In this document: positions 24,911 through 34,176 of the stretch, piece after piece | Numbering within the stretch: the first letter of the stretch is position 1 | How the letters are laid out: each line of letters starts with the position of its first letter | Source of the DNA: Dysgonomonas sp. UBA7710 | Lineage (GTDB): Bacteria; Bacteroidota; Bacteroidia; Bacteroidales; Dysgonomonadaceae | Length of the DNA stretch: 64,000 nt | Assembly: GCF_002482385.1 (NCBI RefSeq) | Contig: NZ_DLFW01000049.1 | Coordinates: 1 to 64,000 of the forward strand | Direction of reading: 5' to 3' | Notes under the pieces: model-generated | What the model was told of the DNA's origin: nothing | What the model saw: only the letters and a program-made list of their open reading frames with translations | The model's database searches: none | Program-made: the position numbers and the translations under genes

Positions 24911-27199
24911 CTACTCTTCCAATTGTCCGCTCTGAGATGCAATCGCATCCACGACAGCAACAGTCGTAAGATTTATAATATCCCTTACAGAACTCTCAAT
25001 ATCAGTGAAATGAACCGGCTTGCGTAGTCCCATCTGAATAGGCCCGATACTTTCGCCGGCGATACCCAGTTCCATAAGCAGCTTACTGGATATATTCGCA
25101 GAGCTCAGATTCGGGAATATCAATGTATTCACATCCTTACCTCTTAGTGCATTGAAAGGGAAAGTCCTGTCTCTTAGCTCCTTGTTCATTGCAAAGTTCA
25201 GTTGCATTTCGCCGTCGATCTTGAATTCAGGATAATTCTCGTGGAAGTACCGTACAGCATTAGCGATACTCTTCGGACTACCGTTATCATCCGCGCCATA
25301 ATTGGAAAACGACAACATTGCCATTACAGGCTCTGTTGCAAAATATTTGACCGCATCGTGTGTCAGCTTCACTATTTCTATCAGCACATCTTCCTCCGGC
25401 CAGCGGTTGATAAGCGTATCTGCCAGGAAGAAAGGCCCTTTCTTGGTATGCACAATATGCATTGCTGCAAAATGCTTGTAATTCGGCCGCAATCCGATAA
25501 CTTCCAGCGCAGTACGGGCGAACTCACGATAATGGCTGTAAATTCCGGTTATCACAGCATCGGCATCCCCTGTTTCCACCATCATCATACCAAAGTAATT
25601 ACGGTCGCTCATTTTCTCGAAGGCTTCCTGATAACGGATACCTTCTCTCGATTTCTTTTCACTTAATATCTTTGCGTAACGGCTACGCCTCACATCTTCC
25701 GATATATTACGATGATCTATAATCTGTATTCCATTCAGTTCAAGCCCGTTTTCACCGGCAATATTCCTGATGCGATCTTCACTTCCCAACAGGATAGGAT
25801 GGCACAAACCATCTTTATGTGCAAATATCGCAGCCTTTATCATATTGATATGGTTACCCTCGCAATATACAACCCGCTTAGGATCGCTCTTTGCCAAATG
25901 TGTAAGACGGTGTATAAGCTTATTGCTGTAACCCAGCATCTCCGATAGCTTGTTCGCATATGTATCCCAATCGGTAATCTGCTTACGGGCAACGCCACTT
26001 TCAATAGCCGCTTTCGCTACTGCAACAGAAACTGTCGTCAGCAAGCGCGGATCGAGAGGTTTAGGTATAATGTATTCTTTACCGAATGACAGACGCTTCA
26101 ACTCATAGGCTGTATTGATAACATCCGGAACAGGTTCCTTTGCCAGATCGGCAATAGCACGTGCCGCAGCCAGTTTCATTTCTTCATTGATACCTGTAGC
26201 CCTGACATCAAGCGCACCGCGGAATATATAGGGAAATCCCAGCACATTATTGACCTGATTAGGATAGTCTGAACGGCCTGTGGCAAAAATAATATCATCG
26301 CGGGAAGCCATTGCTTCTTCGTATGAAATCTCGGGATTAGGATTCGCCAAAGCAAATACAATAGGGTCCGGAGCCATTTTGCGAACCATCTCCTTTGTCA
26401 GTACATCAGCTTTGGACAGGCCTAAAAATACATCGGCGTCTTCTAAGGCTTCAGCCAGCGTTGTTATATCCCTATCGGTTGCAAAACATTTCTTAATATC
26501 ACTCAAATCATTACGTCTCGTAGTAAGTACCCCCTTACTATCACACATAATTATATTTTCTTTCCTGACTCCGAATTTCATATACAGGTTAGTACAGGCA
26601 ACAGCCGAAGCCCCTGCCCCGTTCACAACCAGTTTTATCTTCGAAATATCCTTATTTGATACATCCAGCGCGTTAAGCAATGCCGCCGCCGATATGATAG
26701 CCGTGCCATGCTGATCGTCATGCATCACCGGAATATCGAGTTCTTCCCGCAGACGTCGCTCTATTTCGAAACATTCAGGAGCTTTTATGTCTTCCAGATT
26801 GATTCCTCCGAATGTAGGGGAAATCGCTTTTACTGTCTGTATAAATTTCTCCGGATCTTTCTCATCCACCTCGATATCAAAGACGTCGATTCCTCCGTAT
26901 ATCTTAAAAAGTAATCCCTTACCTTCCATTACCGGCTTACCTGCCAAGGCTCCGATATCTCCCAGTCCCAAAACGGCGGTACCATTAGATATAACTGCCA
27001 CCAGATTCCCCTTAGCCGTGTAATCATATGCCGTCTGAGGATATTTCTCTATTTCCAGACACGGCTCGGCTACACCGGGCGAATATGCCAAAGCTAAATC
27101 GGTTTGAGTACTGTGGGGTTTTGAGGGAACAACTTCAATTTTTCCCGGTCTGCCTGATGAGTGATACTTTAAAGCAGCTTCTCTTGTAACTTTAGGCAT
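24911..27199 (-). CDS. maeB: NADP-dependent malic enzyme with phosphotransacetylase-like domain
   Basis: 762 residues. The N-terminal malic-enzyme half (about 1-420) has TQTDLALAYSPGVAEPC, the metal and substrate stretch PVMHDDQHGTAI near 160, and a Rossmann segment VVNGAGASAVACTN. The C-terminal 330 residues resemble phosphate acetyltransferase, a fusion typical of MaeB, where that domain is regulatory (acetyl-CoA sensing). The enzyme decarboxylates malate to pyruvate with NADP+, linking the C4-acid pool to pyruvate and NADPH. I start at the ATG at 27199, not at an upstream in-frame ATG at 27244: MPKVTREAALKYH matches the usual N-terminus and the promoter lies just upstream. Confidence 0.93.
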   Translation of the reverse strand: MPKVTREAALKYHSSGRPGKIEVVPSKPHSTQTDLALAYSPGVAEPCLEIEKYPQTAYDYTAKGNLVAVISNGTAVLGLGDIGALAGKPVMEGKGLLFKIYGGIDVFDIEVDEKDPEKFIQTVKAISPTFGGINLEDIKAPECFEIERRLREELDIPVMHDDQHGTAIISAAALLNALDVSNKDISKIKLVVNGAGASAVACTNLYMKFGVRKENIIMCDSKGVLTTRRNDLSDIKKCFATDRDITTLAEALEDADVFLGLSKADVLTKEMVRKMAPDPIVFALANPNPEISYEEAMASRDDIIFATGRSDYPNQVNNVLGFPYIFRGALDVRATGINEEMKLAAARAIADLAKEPVPDVINTAYELKRLSFGKEYIIPKPLDPRLLTTVSVAVAKAAIESGVARKQITDWDTYANKLSEMLGYSNKLIHRLTHLAKSDPKRVVYCEGNHINMIKAAIFAHKDGLCHPILLGSEDRIRNIAGENGLELNGIQIIDHRNISEDVRRSRYAKILSEKKSREGIRYQEAFEKMSDRNYFGMMMVETGDADAVITGIYSHYREFARTALEVIGLRPNYKHFAAMHIVHTKKGPFFLADTLINRWPEEDVLIEIVKLTHDAVKYFATEPVMAMLSFSNYGADDNGSPKSIANAVRYFHENYPEFKIDGEMQLNFAMNKELRDRTFPFNALRGKDVNTLIFPNLSSANISSKLLMELGIAGESIGPIQMGLRKPVHFTDIESSVRDIINLTTVAVVDAIASQSGQLEE

Positions 27200-27254
27200 A
27201 ATCTTAAGATTTTTATAAGTTTTACTAATTATATCAACTAGCATGAATTAGAAA

Positions 27255-27288
27255 CAAAGTTACAAAAAAGGAATCTGATACAGGCAAA
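27255..27288 (-). promoter_or_regulatory. Promoter of maeB
   Basis: On the minus strand TTTG (27288-27285) and TAACTTTG (27262-27255) are 22 bases apart. This is one of the two cases in the window where both Bacteroidota boxes are visible. The leader to the chosen start would be about 50 nt. Confidence 0.6.
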
Positions 27289-27539
27289 ATTTAGGTTAAT
27301 CGTTATGACAATAAAAACTGTTTTTCAACATAAAAATGATAGAAAACAAAGGTTATATACAATCCTTTTCAACTTCGTTAACATCATAAAGTCAAAATAC
27401 AATATAATAAGATTAGATATTTAGCTTTAATACAACAATTTGACGCGGGATGATGAAAATAGTATAATAATAGGTAACATCTTAATTTCTCTACATTTTG
27501 CATTTTAACTATAAAACCATCATAAACCGAGTTCAACTT

Positions 27540-28110
27540 TTACAGTTAGCAGTCATCAGTTAACAGAAATACAGGTCTTTCAGCTTATTATTTAAAACTC
27601 ATAATTCATTACTATATTTACGTTTATTAACTACATTTGGTTAAAACCTGACACATCTGACAGTTTTTTCATTATTTCCACTCTATTTAATTTACATCCG
27701 TTAACTATATATAGTTAAAAAGTAACAAAGGTAACACTTATAACAGTTAACAATATACTCTCGCAAAGACGCAAAGGCGCAAAAGCGCAAAAGGTAACAC
27801 ATGTTTCAGTTAACAGTAAACAGTTAGCAGTTAGCAGTCAGTAAGATGTAAAACCTTTGCGTCTTTGCGTCTTTGTGTGAGACAAAACAGGGCGCCAGCC
27901 AACCCGTAACTAGCCGCAGCGCGCAGAAATAACATTCGCCGAAGCGAAGGCGAGGCAAACCCGTAACTCTTAAAAAGTAACAAAGGTTACAACTTTTACT
28001 CATTTTCAATTTCTAAATCATTAAACCTTGAATCTTTAAATCCTCATATCAATATTTCAAAGAAATACTATCAGCTAACAGCTAAAGGCTATCGGCTAAC
28101 TACATAGATA
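27540..28110. repeat. Mosaic repeat spacer B
   Basis: The long spacer 27200-28166 holds no gene I can support. From about 27540 it is a patchwork of short repeats: CAGTTAACAG-type heptads, GTAACAAAGG units, CGCAAAGGCGCAAAAGCGCAAA, a GC-rich patch at 27890-27960 with the hairpin TTCGC-CGAA-GCGAA, and the 28068-28099 block. Reading the complement, 27735-27615 aligns with 3052-3160 in spacer A (same order of TTAACTATA palindrome, TGTCAGATG doublet and AGTTAATAAA), and 28099-28068 aligns with 2502-2533 at 31 of 32 bases. So A and B are diverged inverted relatives. Confidence 0.75.
27701..27718. repeat. 18-bp perfect palindrome
   Basis: TTAACTATATATAGTTAA reads the same on both strands. A one-base variant of it is at 3062-3079. 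It could be a protein-binding site or just part of the repeat family. Confidence 0.5.
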
Positions 28111-28166
28111 AAGTATTTTGCAAAAAGTGATTTTTGATTCAAGATTATTTAAATCATTGATTCACG

Positions 28167-29168
28167 TTATTTATTAGCCTTCAATATCTCTCTGGCTCTT
28201 TCGATTATCGAATCTAATCCCTTAGCCATATCTTCATCTGTCATGTCCTGATGTATATCGGGGTCGATGCCAAATTCTATCTGCTTTTTCTCTGCATCCA
28301 GAACGGGTGATGCAGAAAAACGTACCGACCAGCCATTCGGTAATTCGGAAGAGAAAGGCAAACCGGAGCCTCCGCCCGTCTTGTCTCCCATAATAATGGC
28401 GTTAGGCGCATAACGCATTGCGTTTACAAAGTCATTAGCTGCACTATAACACCTGCGGTTGGTAAGTACCGCCACTTTTTTCTGGAATCTCAGCCCGCTT
28501 GCAGGTTCGATATACATTTCATAAGGTTCGGAGAAATCATTGTGCCCCTTCCCTGTTTTGTGAAGGATATGAGCTACCAGGGTTTTCTCATTAAAGAAAT
28601 AAGACGCGAGTTTTTCACTGTTAGTCATCAGCCCCCCGCCGTTATTCCTTACATCGAGGATTACTCCGTCACATACGGCCAGACGGTCGAATACCTGCGA
28701 CAGATTACCATCGCCGATCCCACTCGAAAAACTACTATAGTACACATAACCAATATTATCATCCAGTATTTTGTATTTCAATCCGCTGGCAATACTGTAA
28801 TCTGTCCCAAGATAATTATCCTGTATTTTGGTGTCGAAATTATATGGATAATCTTCGTACCATTTCCAGTAACGGGCTACATCATGGGTCGCCACCAGAT
28901 TCACATGCCCGTCCTTTACCTCAGCCAGCATTTCTCCCAATACCGTAAACAAGGCATCGTTGCTCATACTCTCACTTATACGTGCTGCATAACGGGTATG
29001 GACTTCGTTCCAGTCCACATCCTTATAACTGAAAAAACAGTAATGCTCATCCATTATTTTCCACAAAGCCTCAAAGTTTCCTTTTCTGGTATTATCGAAT
29101 TTATCTTCATCAAAACATGATGAAAAGCAGAAAACAAATGCAAGAGATATGAAAAGTATATATTTCAT
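28167..29168 (-). CDS. S41-family peptidase lipoprotein
   Basis: 333 residues with a lipoprotein signal peptide whose lipobox ends FCFSSC (C18). The tail-specific-protease core is visible: ILDVRNNGGG at residues 170-179, the likely nucleophile S242 in NRRCYSAANDF and K263 in GDKTGGG. No PDZ domain is evident, unlike the CtpA-type gene at 32102. It lies downstream of the GH25 lysozyme on the same strand, but 132 bases away with no motif between. The protein would face the periplasm or outer-membrane leaflet. The substrate is unknown. Confidence 0.83.
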   Translation of the reverse strand: MKYILFISLAFVFCFSSCFDEDKFDNTRKGNFEALWKIMDEHYCFFSYKDVDWNEVHTRYAARISESMSNDALFTVLGEMLAEVKDGHVNLVATHDVARYWKWYEDYPYNFDTKIQDNYLGTDYSIASGLKYKILDDNIGYVYYSSFSSGIGDGNLSQVFDRLAVCDGVILDVRNNGGGLMTNSEKLASYFFNEKTLVAHILHKTGKGHNDFSEPYEMYIEPASGLRFQKKVAVLTNRRCYSAANDFVNAMRYAPNAIIMGDKTGGGSGLPFSSELPNGWSVRFSASPVLDAEKKQIEFGIDPDIHQDMTDEDMAKGLDSIIERAREILKANK

Positions 29169-29300
29169 ACTATAATTTTGTTTTTAATGGATGTATGGAA
29201 ACTCGCATGACAAAATTATCATGCACTTAGATGAATGGTGATTGGCTCCGCCGATTTTGCAATTCATGCTTATTTTCATACAGTATTTATATTTAGAGCC

Positions 29301-30092
29301 TCAAGGTAATAATAATTCTTTAAACTCCTGAAATGAATAACGATAGTAGTTCAAATCAATATCGCCATCCACCCCGGGCAATTCCCCTTTATGCGAAAAC
29401 TGCCATATACGCCAGTTCTTCACATCACCGGACGGCTCATTATGCAGGTCACACATCCAGATCAGGTTATCAGGAAAATTATCTTTGATATATAATTTAT
29501 AGCAATCTTTATTTGTGTAAATGACCGGATGGATGCCAAAATGCTCATACAACTCCTTTTCCAGCACTTTCAATTCACTTACGACAACTTCAATATAGTC
29601 TTTATCCTTACTATACGGATTGGCCGGTGAATGTTCCACATCGATAGCCGGCAGCATATCTCCGGCGTTAAACCGCGCTATTTTCAGAAAGTGCCGGGCC
29701 TGCTCTTTTCCGGATAGGCCGAATGTATAGAAATGGTAAGAACCCACCTTTATATTGGTTTCCCTCGCCAAATCATAATTGTAGGGATAATTCCTGTCTT
29801 CATGGGAAGTTCCTTCTGTCGCTTTAATATAAGCGAAAGTGATGTTCTGCTCCAATACACTCTCCCAGTTAAGAATCGGGTTGTGATGGGATACATCCAC
29901 CCCCTTTACAAAATACTTGCTGGAATCGAAAGACTCGGATTCTCCAAAATAATCTTTTATAATGAAGAACGCCACAACACACAGGCACGCAGCTATGACA
30001 AATGGCAGAATAAGCCTTTTCGGTTCAAATTTCGTCGCTTTCTTTCTGCCTGTTTTTTTCAGGGTTCGCTTTCTTACTATTTTCTTAGCCAT
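29301..30092 (-). CDS. Membrane-anchored GH25 lysozyme
   Basis: 263 residues: a strongly basic N-terminus (about 1-27), one membrane helix (about 28-48), then a GH25 muramidase domain. KGVDVSHHNPILNW is the domain start, FAYIKATEG follows, and AIDVEHSP carries the catalytic Asp-x-Glu pair; VIYTNKDCYKLY and WRIWQFSHKG complete the barrel. It should cleave MurNAc-GlcNAc bonds of peptidoglycan from the periplasmic face. It starts 9 bases after the rfbC stop, so it is translated with the dTDP-sugar genes, which hints at coordinated envelope work. The anchored form fits turnover rather than prey or phage lysis. Confidence 0.9.
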   Translation of the reverse strand: MAKKIVRKRTLKKTGRKKATKFEPKRLILPFVIAACLCVVAFFIIKDYFGESESFDSSKYFVKGVDVSHHNPILNWESVLEQNITFAYIKATEGTSHEDRNYPYNYDLARETNIKVGSYHFYTFGLSGKEQARHFLKIARFNAGDMLPAIDVEHSPANPYSKDKDYIEVVVSELKVLEKELYEHFGIHPVIYTNKDCYKLYIKDNFPDNLIWMCDLHNEPSGDVKNWRIWQFSHKGELPGVDGDIDLNYYRYSFQEFKELLLP

Positions 30093-30101
30093 TGGCTTAC
30101 C

Positions 30102-30650
30102 TTAATCGAAAACAACAGTCTCAGTAAAAAGCTTACCTGTTTTATCTTTTGCCGACAGAATCAGTTCCTCCTCTTTTATCCCCCAATCAATACCCACTGT
30201 TGGATCGTTCCACAAAAGCGAGGCCTCATATCCCGGGGCATATACATTGTCCACTTTGTAAGAAAAAATGGCTTCGGGGCTAAGCACCAGAAATCCATGG
30301 GCAAAACCTCTGGGTATGAATAATTGCTTTTTATTATCTTCGGTAAGTTCCACAGCTAAAGATTTGCCGAAGGTGGGTGACGATTTACGCAAATCCACAA
30401 CCACATCAAGCACGCTGCCTTTAAGCGCTCTGACTAACTTAGCCTGTGCATATTTACCCGTCTGATAATGCAATCCGCGCAACACGCCACGGGTCGACTT
30501 CGATTCATTATCCTGAATAAACTCAACTCTGCCGATATGCTCCTCAAAAGCATCTTTCCGGTACGATTCCATAAAATAGCCCCTTTCATCGGTAAATACA
30601 CGGGGCTCTATAATCCAGACTCCTTTTATATTCTGCTCTGTAAATTTCAT
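30102..30650 (-). CDS. rfbC: dTDP-4-dehydrorhamnose 3,5-epimerase
   Basis: 182 residues, the normal RmlC/RfbC length. It epimerises dTDP-4-keto-6-deoxyglucose at C3 and C5 on the way to dTDP-L-rhamnose, used in O-antigen or other surface glycans. The catalytic histidine motif RGLHYQTGKYAQAKLV is near residues 59-74, the aspartate-containing DVVVDLRKSSPTFGK follows, and WNDPTVGIDW is near residue 163. The partner genes rfbB and rfbD are not in the window. rfbA lies upstream on the same strand, separated by a MITE-like element. Confidence 0.94.
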   Translation of the reverse strand: MKFTEQNIKGVWIIEPRVFTDERGYFMESYRKDAFEEHIGRVEFIQDNESKSTRGVLRGLHYQTGKYAQAKLVRALKGSVLDVVVDLRKSSPTFGKSLAVELTEDNKKQLFIPRGFAHGFLVLSPEAIFSYKVDNVYAPGYEASLLWNDPTVGIDWGIKEEELILSAKDKTGKLFTETVVFD

Positions 30651-30655
30651 ATTTT

Positions 30656-30850
30656 AGAAACTGTTTAAATTTTATTGTTTTATTTTTTATAGCTATTTAT
30701 GGATGAATTTTCACTATTTTATTTGCAGATTTGGCGGGCCAAATCAAAAATAAAATAGAGGAAATACGCCAAAAAGAGCATAAAAAAGAAACAAAGAATA
30801 ATCCAAGATATCTCATAAGAAAATGTTTCGATAAAATTTAAACAGTTTCT
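30656..30850. mobile_element. MITE-like element between rfbC and rfbA
   Basis: The 20-base sequence AGAAACTGTTTAAATTTTAT at 30656-30675 is the exact complement of 30831-30850. In between, 30714-30758 forms a long hairpin: CTATTTTATT/AATAAAATAG outside and GATTTGGC/GCCAAATC inside with a two-base loop. The element is 195 bp, AT-rich and non-coding. Its right terminal repeat supplies the last codons and stop of rfbA, so insertion appears to have rewritten or fixed the 3' end of that gene. No clear target-site duplication is visible. Confidence 0.7.
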
Positions 30851-31713
30851 GGGTCCAGTAAACTAAGTATATATTGTCCATATGCTGTTTTATCAAGGCG
30901 TTTGCCTAAAACCCGCAGTTGTTCATTATCGATCCACTTGTTGCGCCATGCAATTTCCTCTATACAAGATATATAAAAGCCTTGCCTGTTCTGTATTGTT
31001 TCAACATAGTTCCCGGCTTCGAGCAAACTATCGCAATTCCCGGTATCGAGCCATGCAAAGCCACGTCCGAATAATTGAACCTTCAAAGTCCCTTCGTTCA
31101 GATAGCACTTGTTCAGATCGGTGATTTCAAATTCTCCTCTGGCCGATGGCTCCAACGCTTTCGCTTTTGCGGAGACAGTCTTGTCGTAAAAATAAAGCCC
31201 GGGTACCGCATAGTTGGATTTAGGCTTTTCCGGCTTTTCCTCCAGCGACATCACCTTGCCATCTTCGTCAAACTCAACAACTCCATATGCCCGGGGATCT
31301 TTCACATAATAGCCGAAAATGCATGCTCCTTCTTCTATTGTAGCAGCTTCTTTCAGCATTTTGGAAAAGCCCTGTCCGTAAAACATATTATCTCCGAGAA
31401 TGAGGCATCCGGCTTCTCCATCCAGAAATTTTTCGCCCAGTACAAAGGCTTGAGCCAAACCGTTAGGAACATCCTGTATTACATATTCAAACTTCATCCC
31501 GAGCTCTTCGCCCGTACCCAGCAACGCCTCAAACATCGGTAAATCGCGAGGTGTGGAAATGACCAATACTTCACGGATACCTGCCAGCATCAATGTAGAT
31601 AAAGGATAGTAAATCATAGGTTTATCATATACCGGCATTATCTGCTTCGATATTGCTTTGGATAAAGGGTAAAGTCGTGTGGCACTCCCGCCTGCGAGGA
31701 TAATTCCTTTCAT
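30838..31713 (-). CDS. rfbA: Glucose-1-phosphate thymidylyltransferase
   Basis: 291 residues, the usual length. It makes dTDP-glucose from dTTP and glucose 1-phosphate, the first step to dTDP-L-rhamnose. The nucleotide-binding start GIILAGGSATRLYPLSK (residues 3-19) is followed by the loop KPMIYYPLSTLMLAGI, YVIQDVPNGLAQAF near residue 78, LGDNMFYGQG near 107 and WLDTGNCDSLLEA near 221. The last residues are encoded within the terminal repeat of the adjacent MITE-like element. A TATATTTG box lies 27 bases upstream. It is co-oriented with rfbC. Confidence 0.95.
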   Translation of the reverse strand: MKGIILAGGSATRLYPLSKAISKQIMPVYDKPMIYYPLSTLMLAGIREVLVISTPRDLPMFEALLGTGEELGMKFEYVIQDVPNGLAQAFVLGEKFLDGEAGCLILGDNMFYGQGFSKMLKEAATIEEGACIFGYYVKDPRAYGVVEFDEDGKVMSLEEKPEKPKSNYAVPGLYFYDKTVSAKAKALEPSARGEFEITDLNKCYLNEGTLKVQLFGRGFAWLDTGNCDSLLEAGNYVETIQNRQGFYISCIEEIAWRNKWIDNEQLRVLGKRLDKTAYGQYILSLLDPETV

Positions 31714-31739
31714 GCTTGCTCTGTTTATTTATTCAAATG

Positions 31740-31747
31740 CAAATATA
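31740..31747 (-). promoter_or_regulatory. -7 box for rfbA
   Basis: TATATTTG on the minus strand, giving a leader of about 20 nt. No clear -33 box. Confidence 0.5.
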
Positions 31748-31754
31748 AGATAAT

Positions 31755-31879
31755 AGTTACGAGTTACAAGTTACGGGTTACGAGTTTTTCGCCACTCTGC
31801 TCCGTTTATACGTCAGCCAATTTGCAACCCGTCTACTTGTTTTCTCGTAACTGCCCGCAGGGCGAAGTAACTCGTAACT
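31755..31879. repeat. GTTAC-rich direct and inverted repeats
   Basis: The left part repeats AGTTACGAG, AGTTACAAG and GGTTACGAG in tandem. The right part carries ACTCGTAACT at 31870-31879, the exact complement of AGTTACGAGT at 31755-31764, with a small GCCCGCAGGGC hairpin just before it. This family also appears near 6445, 9470 and 27900. The remainder of the 31714-32101 spacer is AT-rich with no recognisable promoter box. Confidence 0.6.
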
Positions 31880-32101
31880 TTTCATTACCTGATTATCCTT
31901 TTATGTTTTTTTGTTAAAAATAAGATATATATAACCCTGTCAAATTTCGCTATTTATAAAAAAAAGTATTCCTTTGTGGTGTTTTTTAGAACAATGAGTA
32001 AGAGATAGGATTTAGCAATGCATTATCGAATCATAATTCACACTTGTTGTTTCACTTATTAAATGTAATAAATAGGTCTGCGACATAAACAGATAGAATT
32101 A

Positions 32102-33832
32102 ATGAAATATAGATTCATCACATTTTTGACAATCCCGGTTCTTACCGGAGCTTCTTTTATTCAGGCGCAGAACGTTCCTGATAAAAATCAACAACAACGT
32201 TATTTCGACATAAATAAGAATATTGAAATATTCAATTCCATTGTGCGGGAAGTAGATATGTTTTATGTAGACACTCTGGATCTGAACAAAACTATCCGCA
32301 GCGGGATTGACAATATGCTCAACACCCTCGATCCTTATACGACTTATTTCAACAAGGACGACATGAAGGAGTTCAGCACCCAGATTTCCGGCGAATATGC
32401 CGGCATAGGGTCCAGCATTGCCTTCAAGGACGGAAAAGTAGCTATAACAGAGCCCTTTGAAGGTAAGCCGGCCGATAAAGCAGGTTTAAAAGCCGGTGAC
32501 TACATACTCGAAATAGACGGCAAAGACATGACTACCTGCGATAAGGTAGAAGGAGAAGCTTTCGGCCGTACACTGAGCAACTTTGTTAGTTCTAACCTGA
32601 AAGGACAACCGGGGACATCGATACAAATAAAGATAGAGCGTCCGGGCGAGAAAAAGCCCTTTATTGTAAAGGTGGTACGTGAGAAAATCACTATCGATCC
32701 TATACCGTATTATGGCCAGATAACTCCCTCTACAGGATATATCAATTTCAGCCCTACTTTTACCGATAAAAGTGCAATGGATGTGAAAAAGGCATTCCTC
32801 GATCTGAAAAAACAGGGAGTAACATCCTTAATTTTCGACCTTCGCCAGAATGGAGGCGGAATACTTGAAGAAGCCGTCCAGATTGTAAACCTTTTTGTAC
32901 CGAAAGGAAAAGTCGTCTTATCTACCAAAGGAAAGCTGAAACAACTGGACAGGACGTACCGTACTACACTCGAACCTATCGATACTGAAATACCTATTGT
33001 CGTACTTATAGACAGAGGCTCGGCTTCAGCGGCAGAGATCGTTGCAGGATCGTTACAAGATATGGACAGAGCGGTACTCATAGGTGAACGCACATATGGT
33101 AAAGGATTGGTACAGTCAACAAGAGAAATCCCATACGGAGGTGGTGTGAAGGTTACCAATTCCAAATATTATATTCCGAGCGGAAGATGTATTCAAGCCA
33201 TAGATTACACACACCGCAATGCGGATGGCAGTGTAGGGCGTATCCCTGACAGTCTGACAACGGTATTTAAAACTGAAATCGGCCGTCCGGTAAGAGACGG
33301 AGGCGGTGTTTCGCCTGATATCGCATTCGAAGAAGAGAAAACTCCTACCATAACATACTATCTTTCCAATCAGTTTATCGTATTCGACTGGGTTACAGAC
33401 TGGGCCGCAAAGCATAAATCAATTACTTCCCCCGAAATATTCTCTATTTCGGATGAAGACTATGAAAGTTTCAAATCATTTGTTAAGTCAAAAGATTTTC
33501 AATACGACCGTATGAGTGAAAAATCAATGGCTTCGCTCAAAGAAGTAATGGAATTTGAAGGATACATGAAGTATGCGGATGCAGAGTTTAAAGCTCTGGA
33601 AGCAATGCTTGTGCCGAATCTCGACCGGGATCTGGAAACATTTAAAGATGACATTACACGTCAGATAAACACAGAAATTATCAGACGTTACCATTATCAG
33701 AAAGGAGAATATATCTACACCCTGAAAAATGATAAGGAACTGGCCAAAGCCGTAGAAGTATTAAACGATCCAGAATTATACAAAAAAACATTATCTGCTC
33801 CGGTTGAAGCAAGCGAAGTAGCTATGAACTAA
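32102..33832 (+). CDS. C-terminal processing peptidase (CtpA type, S41)
   Basis: 576 residues with a signal peptide ending near AQNVPDK, an N-terminal helical part, a PDZ domain about 95-180 (GIGSSIAFKDGKVAITEPFE onward) and the S41 core. IFDLRQNGGGILEEA lies at 244-258; S309 in RGSASAAE and K334 in YGKGL are the catalytic Ser/Lys pair. A helical C-terminal domain of about 170 residues follows, typical of the Bacteroidota enzymes. It cleaves or trims periplasmic proteins at C-terminal ends. It is monocistronic, with a strong terminator 9 bases after the stop. Confidence 0.92.
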   Translation: MKYRFITFLTIPVLTGASFIQAQNVPDKNQQQRYFDINKNIEIFNSIVREVDMFYVDTLDLNKTIRSGIDNMLNTLDPYTTYFNKDDMKEFSTQISGEYAGIGSSIAFKDGKVAITEPFEGKPADKAGLKAGDYILEIDGKDMTTCDKVEGEAFGRTLSNFVSSNLKGQPGTSIQIKIERPGEKKPFIVKVVREKITIDPIPYYGQITPSTGYINFSPTFTDKSAMDVKKAFLDLKKQGVTSLIFDLRQNGGGILEEAVQIVNLFVPKGKVVLSTKGKLKQLDRTYRTTLEPIDTEIPIVVLIDRGSASAAEIVAGSLQDMDRAVLIGERTYGKGLVQSTREIPYGGGVKVTNSKYYIPSGRCIQAIDYTHRNADGSVGRIPDSLTTVFKTEIGRPVRDGGGVSPDIAFEEEKTPTITYYLSNQFIVFDWVTDWAAKHKSITSPEIFSISDEDYESFKSFVKSKDFQYDRMSEKSMASLKEVMEFEGYMKYADAEFKALEAMLVPNLDRDLETFKDDITRQINTEIIRRYHYQKGEYIYTLKNDKELAKAVEVLNDPELYKKTLSAPVEASEVAMN

Positions 33833-33840
33833 TATAAAAT

Positions 33841-33882
33841 AATAACAAAGCATCCGTCTGATAACGGATGCTTTGTTATTTT
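33841..33882 (+). terminator. Strong rho-independent terminator
   Basis: Perfect 17-bp stem (AATAACAAAGCATCCGT at 33841-33857, complement at 33864-33880) with a six-base loop and a T-rich end. It ends the CtpA-type gene. Confidence 0.9.
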
Positions 33883-33974
33883 AAGACGGTTGTACAATGA
33901 GATATAACCAGCTTAAAATTACATTCTTATTCAATATTTTAAGGACATTATCAAAGAGTTCAACTAAAAAAGAT

Positions 33975-33982
33975 TATCTTTG
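33975..33982 (+). promoter_or_regulatory. -7 box for the DUF4290 gene
   Basis: TATCTTTG, followed by a leader of about 190 nt before the ATG at 34177. The spacer 33833-34176 also holds the terminator at 33841. Confidence 0.55.
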
Positions 33983-33988
33983 CAGTCC

Positions 33989-34176
33989 TGTAAAGGCTGA
34001 AACCGACAAACCGAAATAAAGACGAAAGTCGCGGACCTGTTTATTGTTTATCCTAGTACAACAATTATTGATAGTTATAGCTTTAAAACACGGCACTAGA
34101 TACTTATTTTAATTATAAGGCCTACAAACTGATTTCAGCACATTATCAAATTAAGAATAATAACCCGATACTAAAA
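33989..34176 (+). other. Long 5' leader of the DUF4290 gene
   Basis: About 190 transcribed bases without a coding frame. The first 50 are purine- and GC-richer than the rest and contain GACGAAAGTC at 34021-34030, a three-base-pair stem capped by a GNRA-type tetraloop, followed by GCGGAC. This may be a structured leader, but it does not match any riboswitch class I can name. Confidence 0.3.

Noticed and set aside
31895..32000. TATTCCTTTG as a -7 box for the CtpA-type gene
   Set aside because: The spacing inside the box is wrong for TAnnTTTG and it lies far from the start codon.
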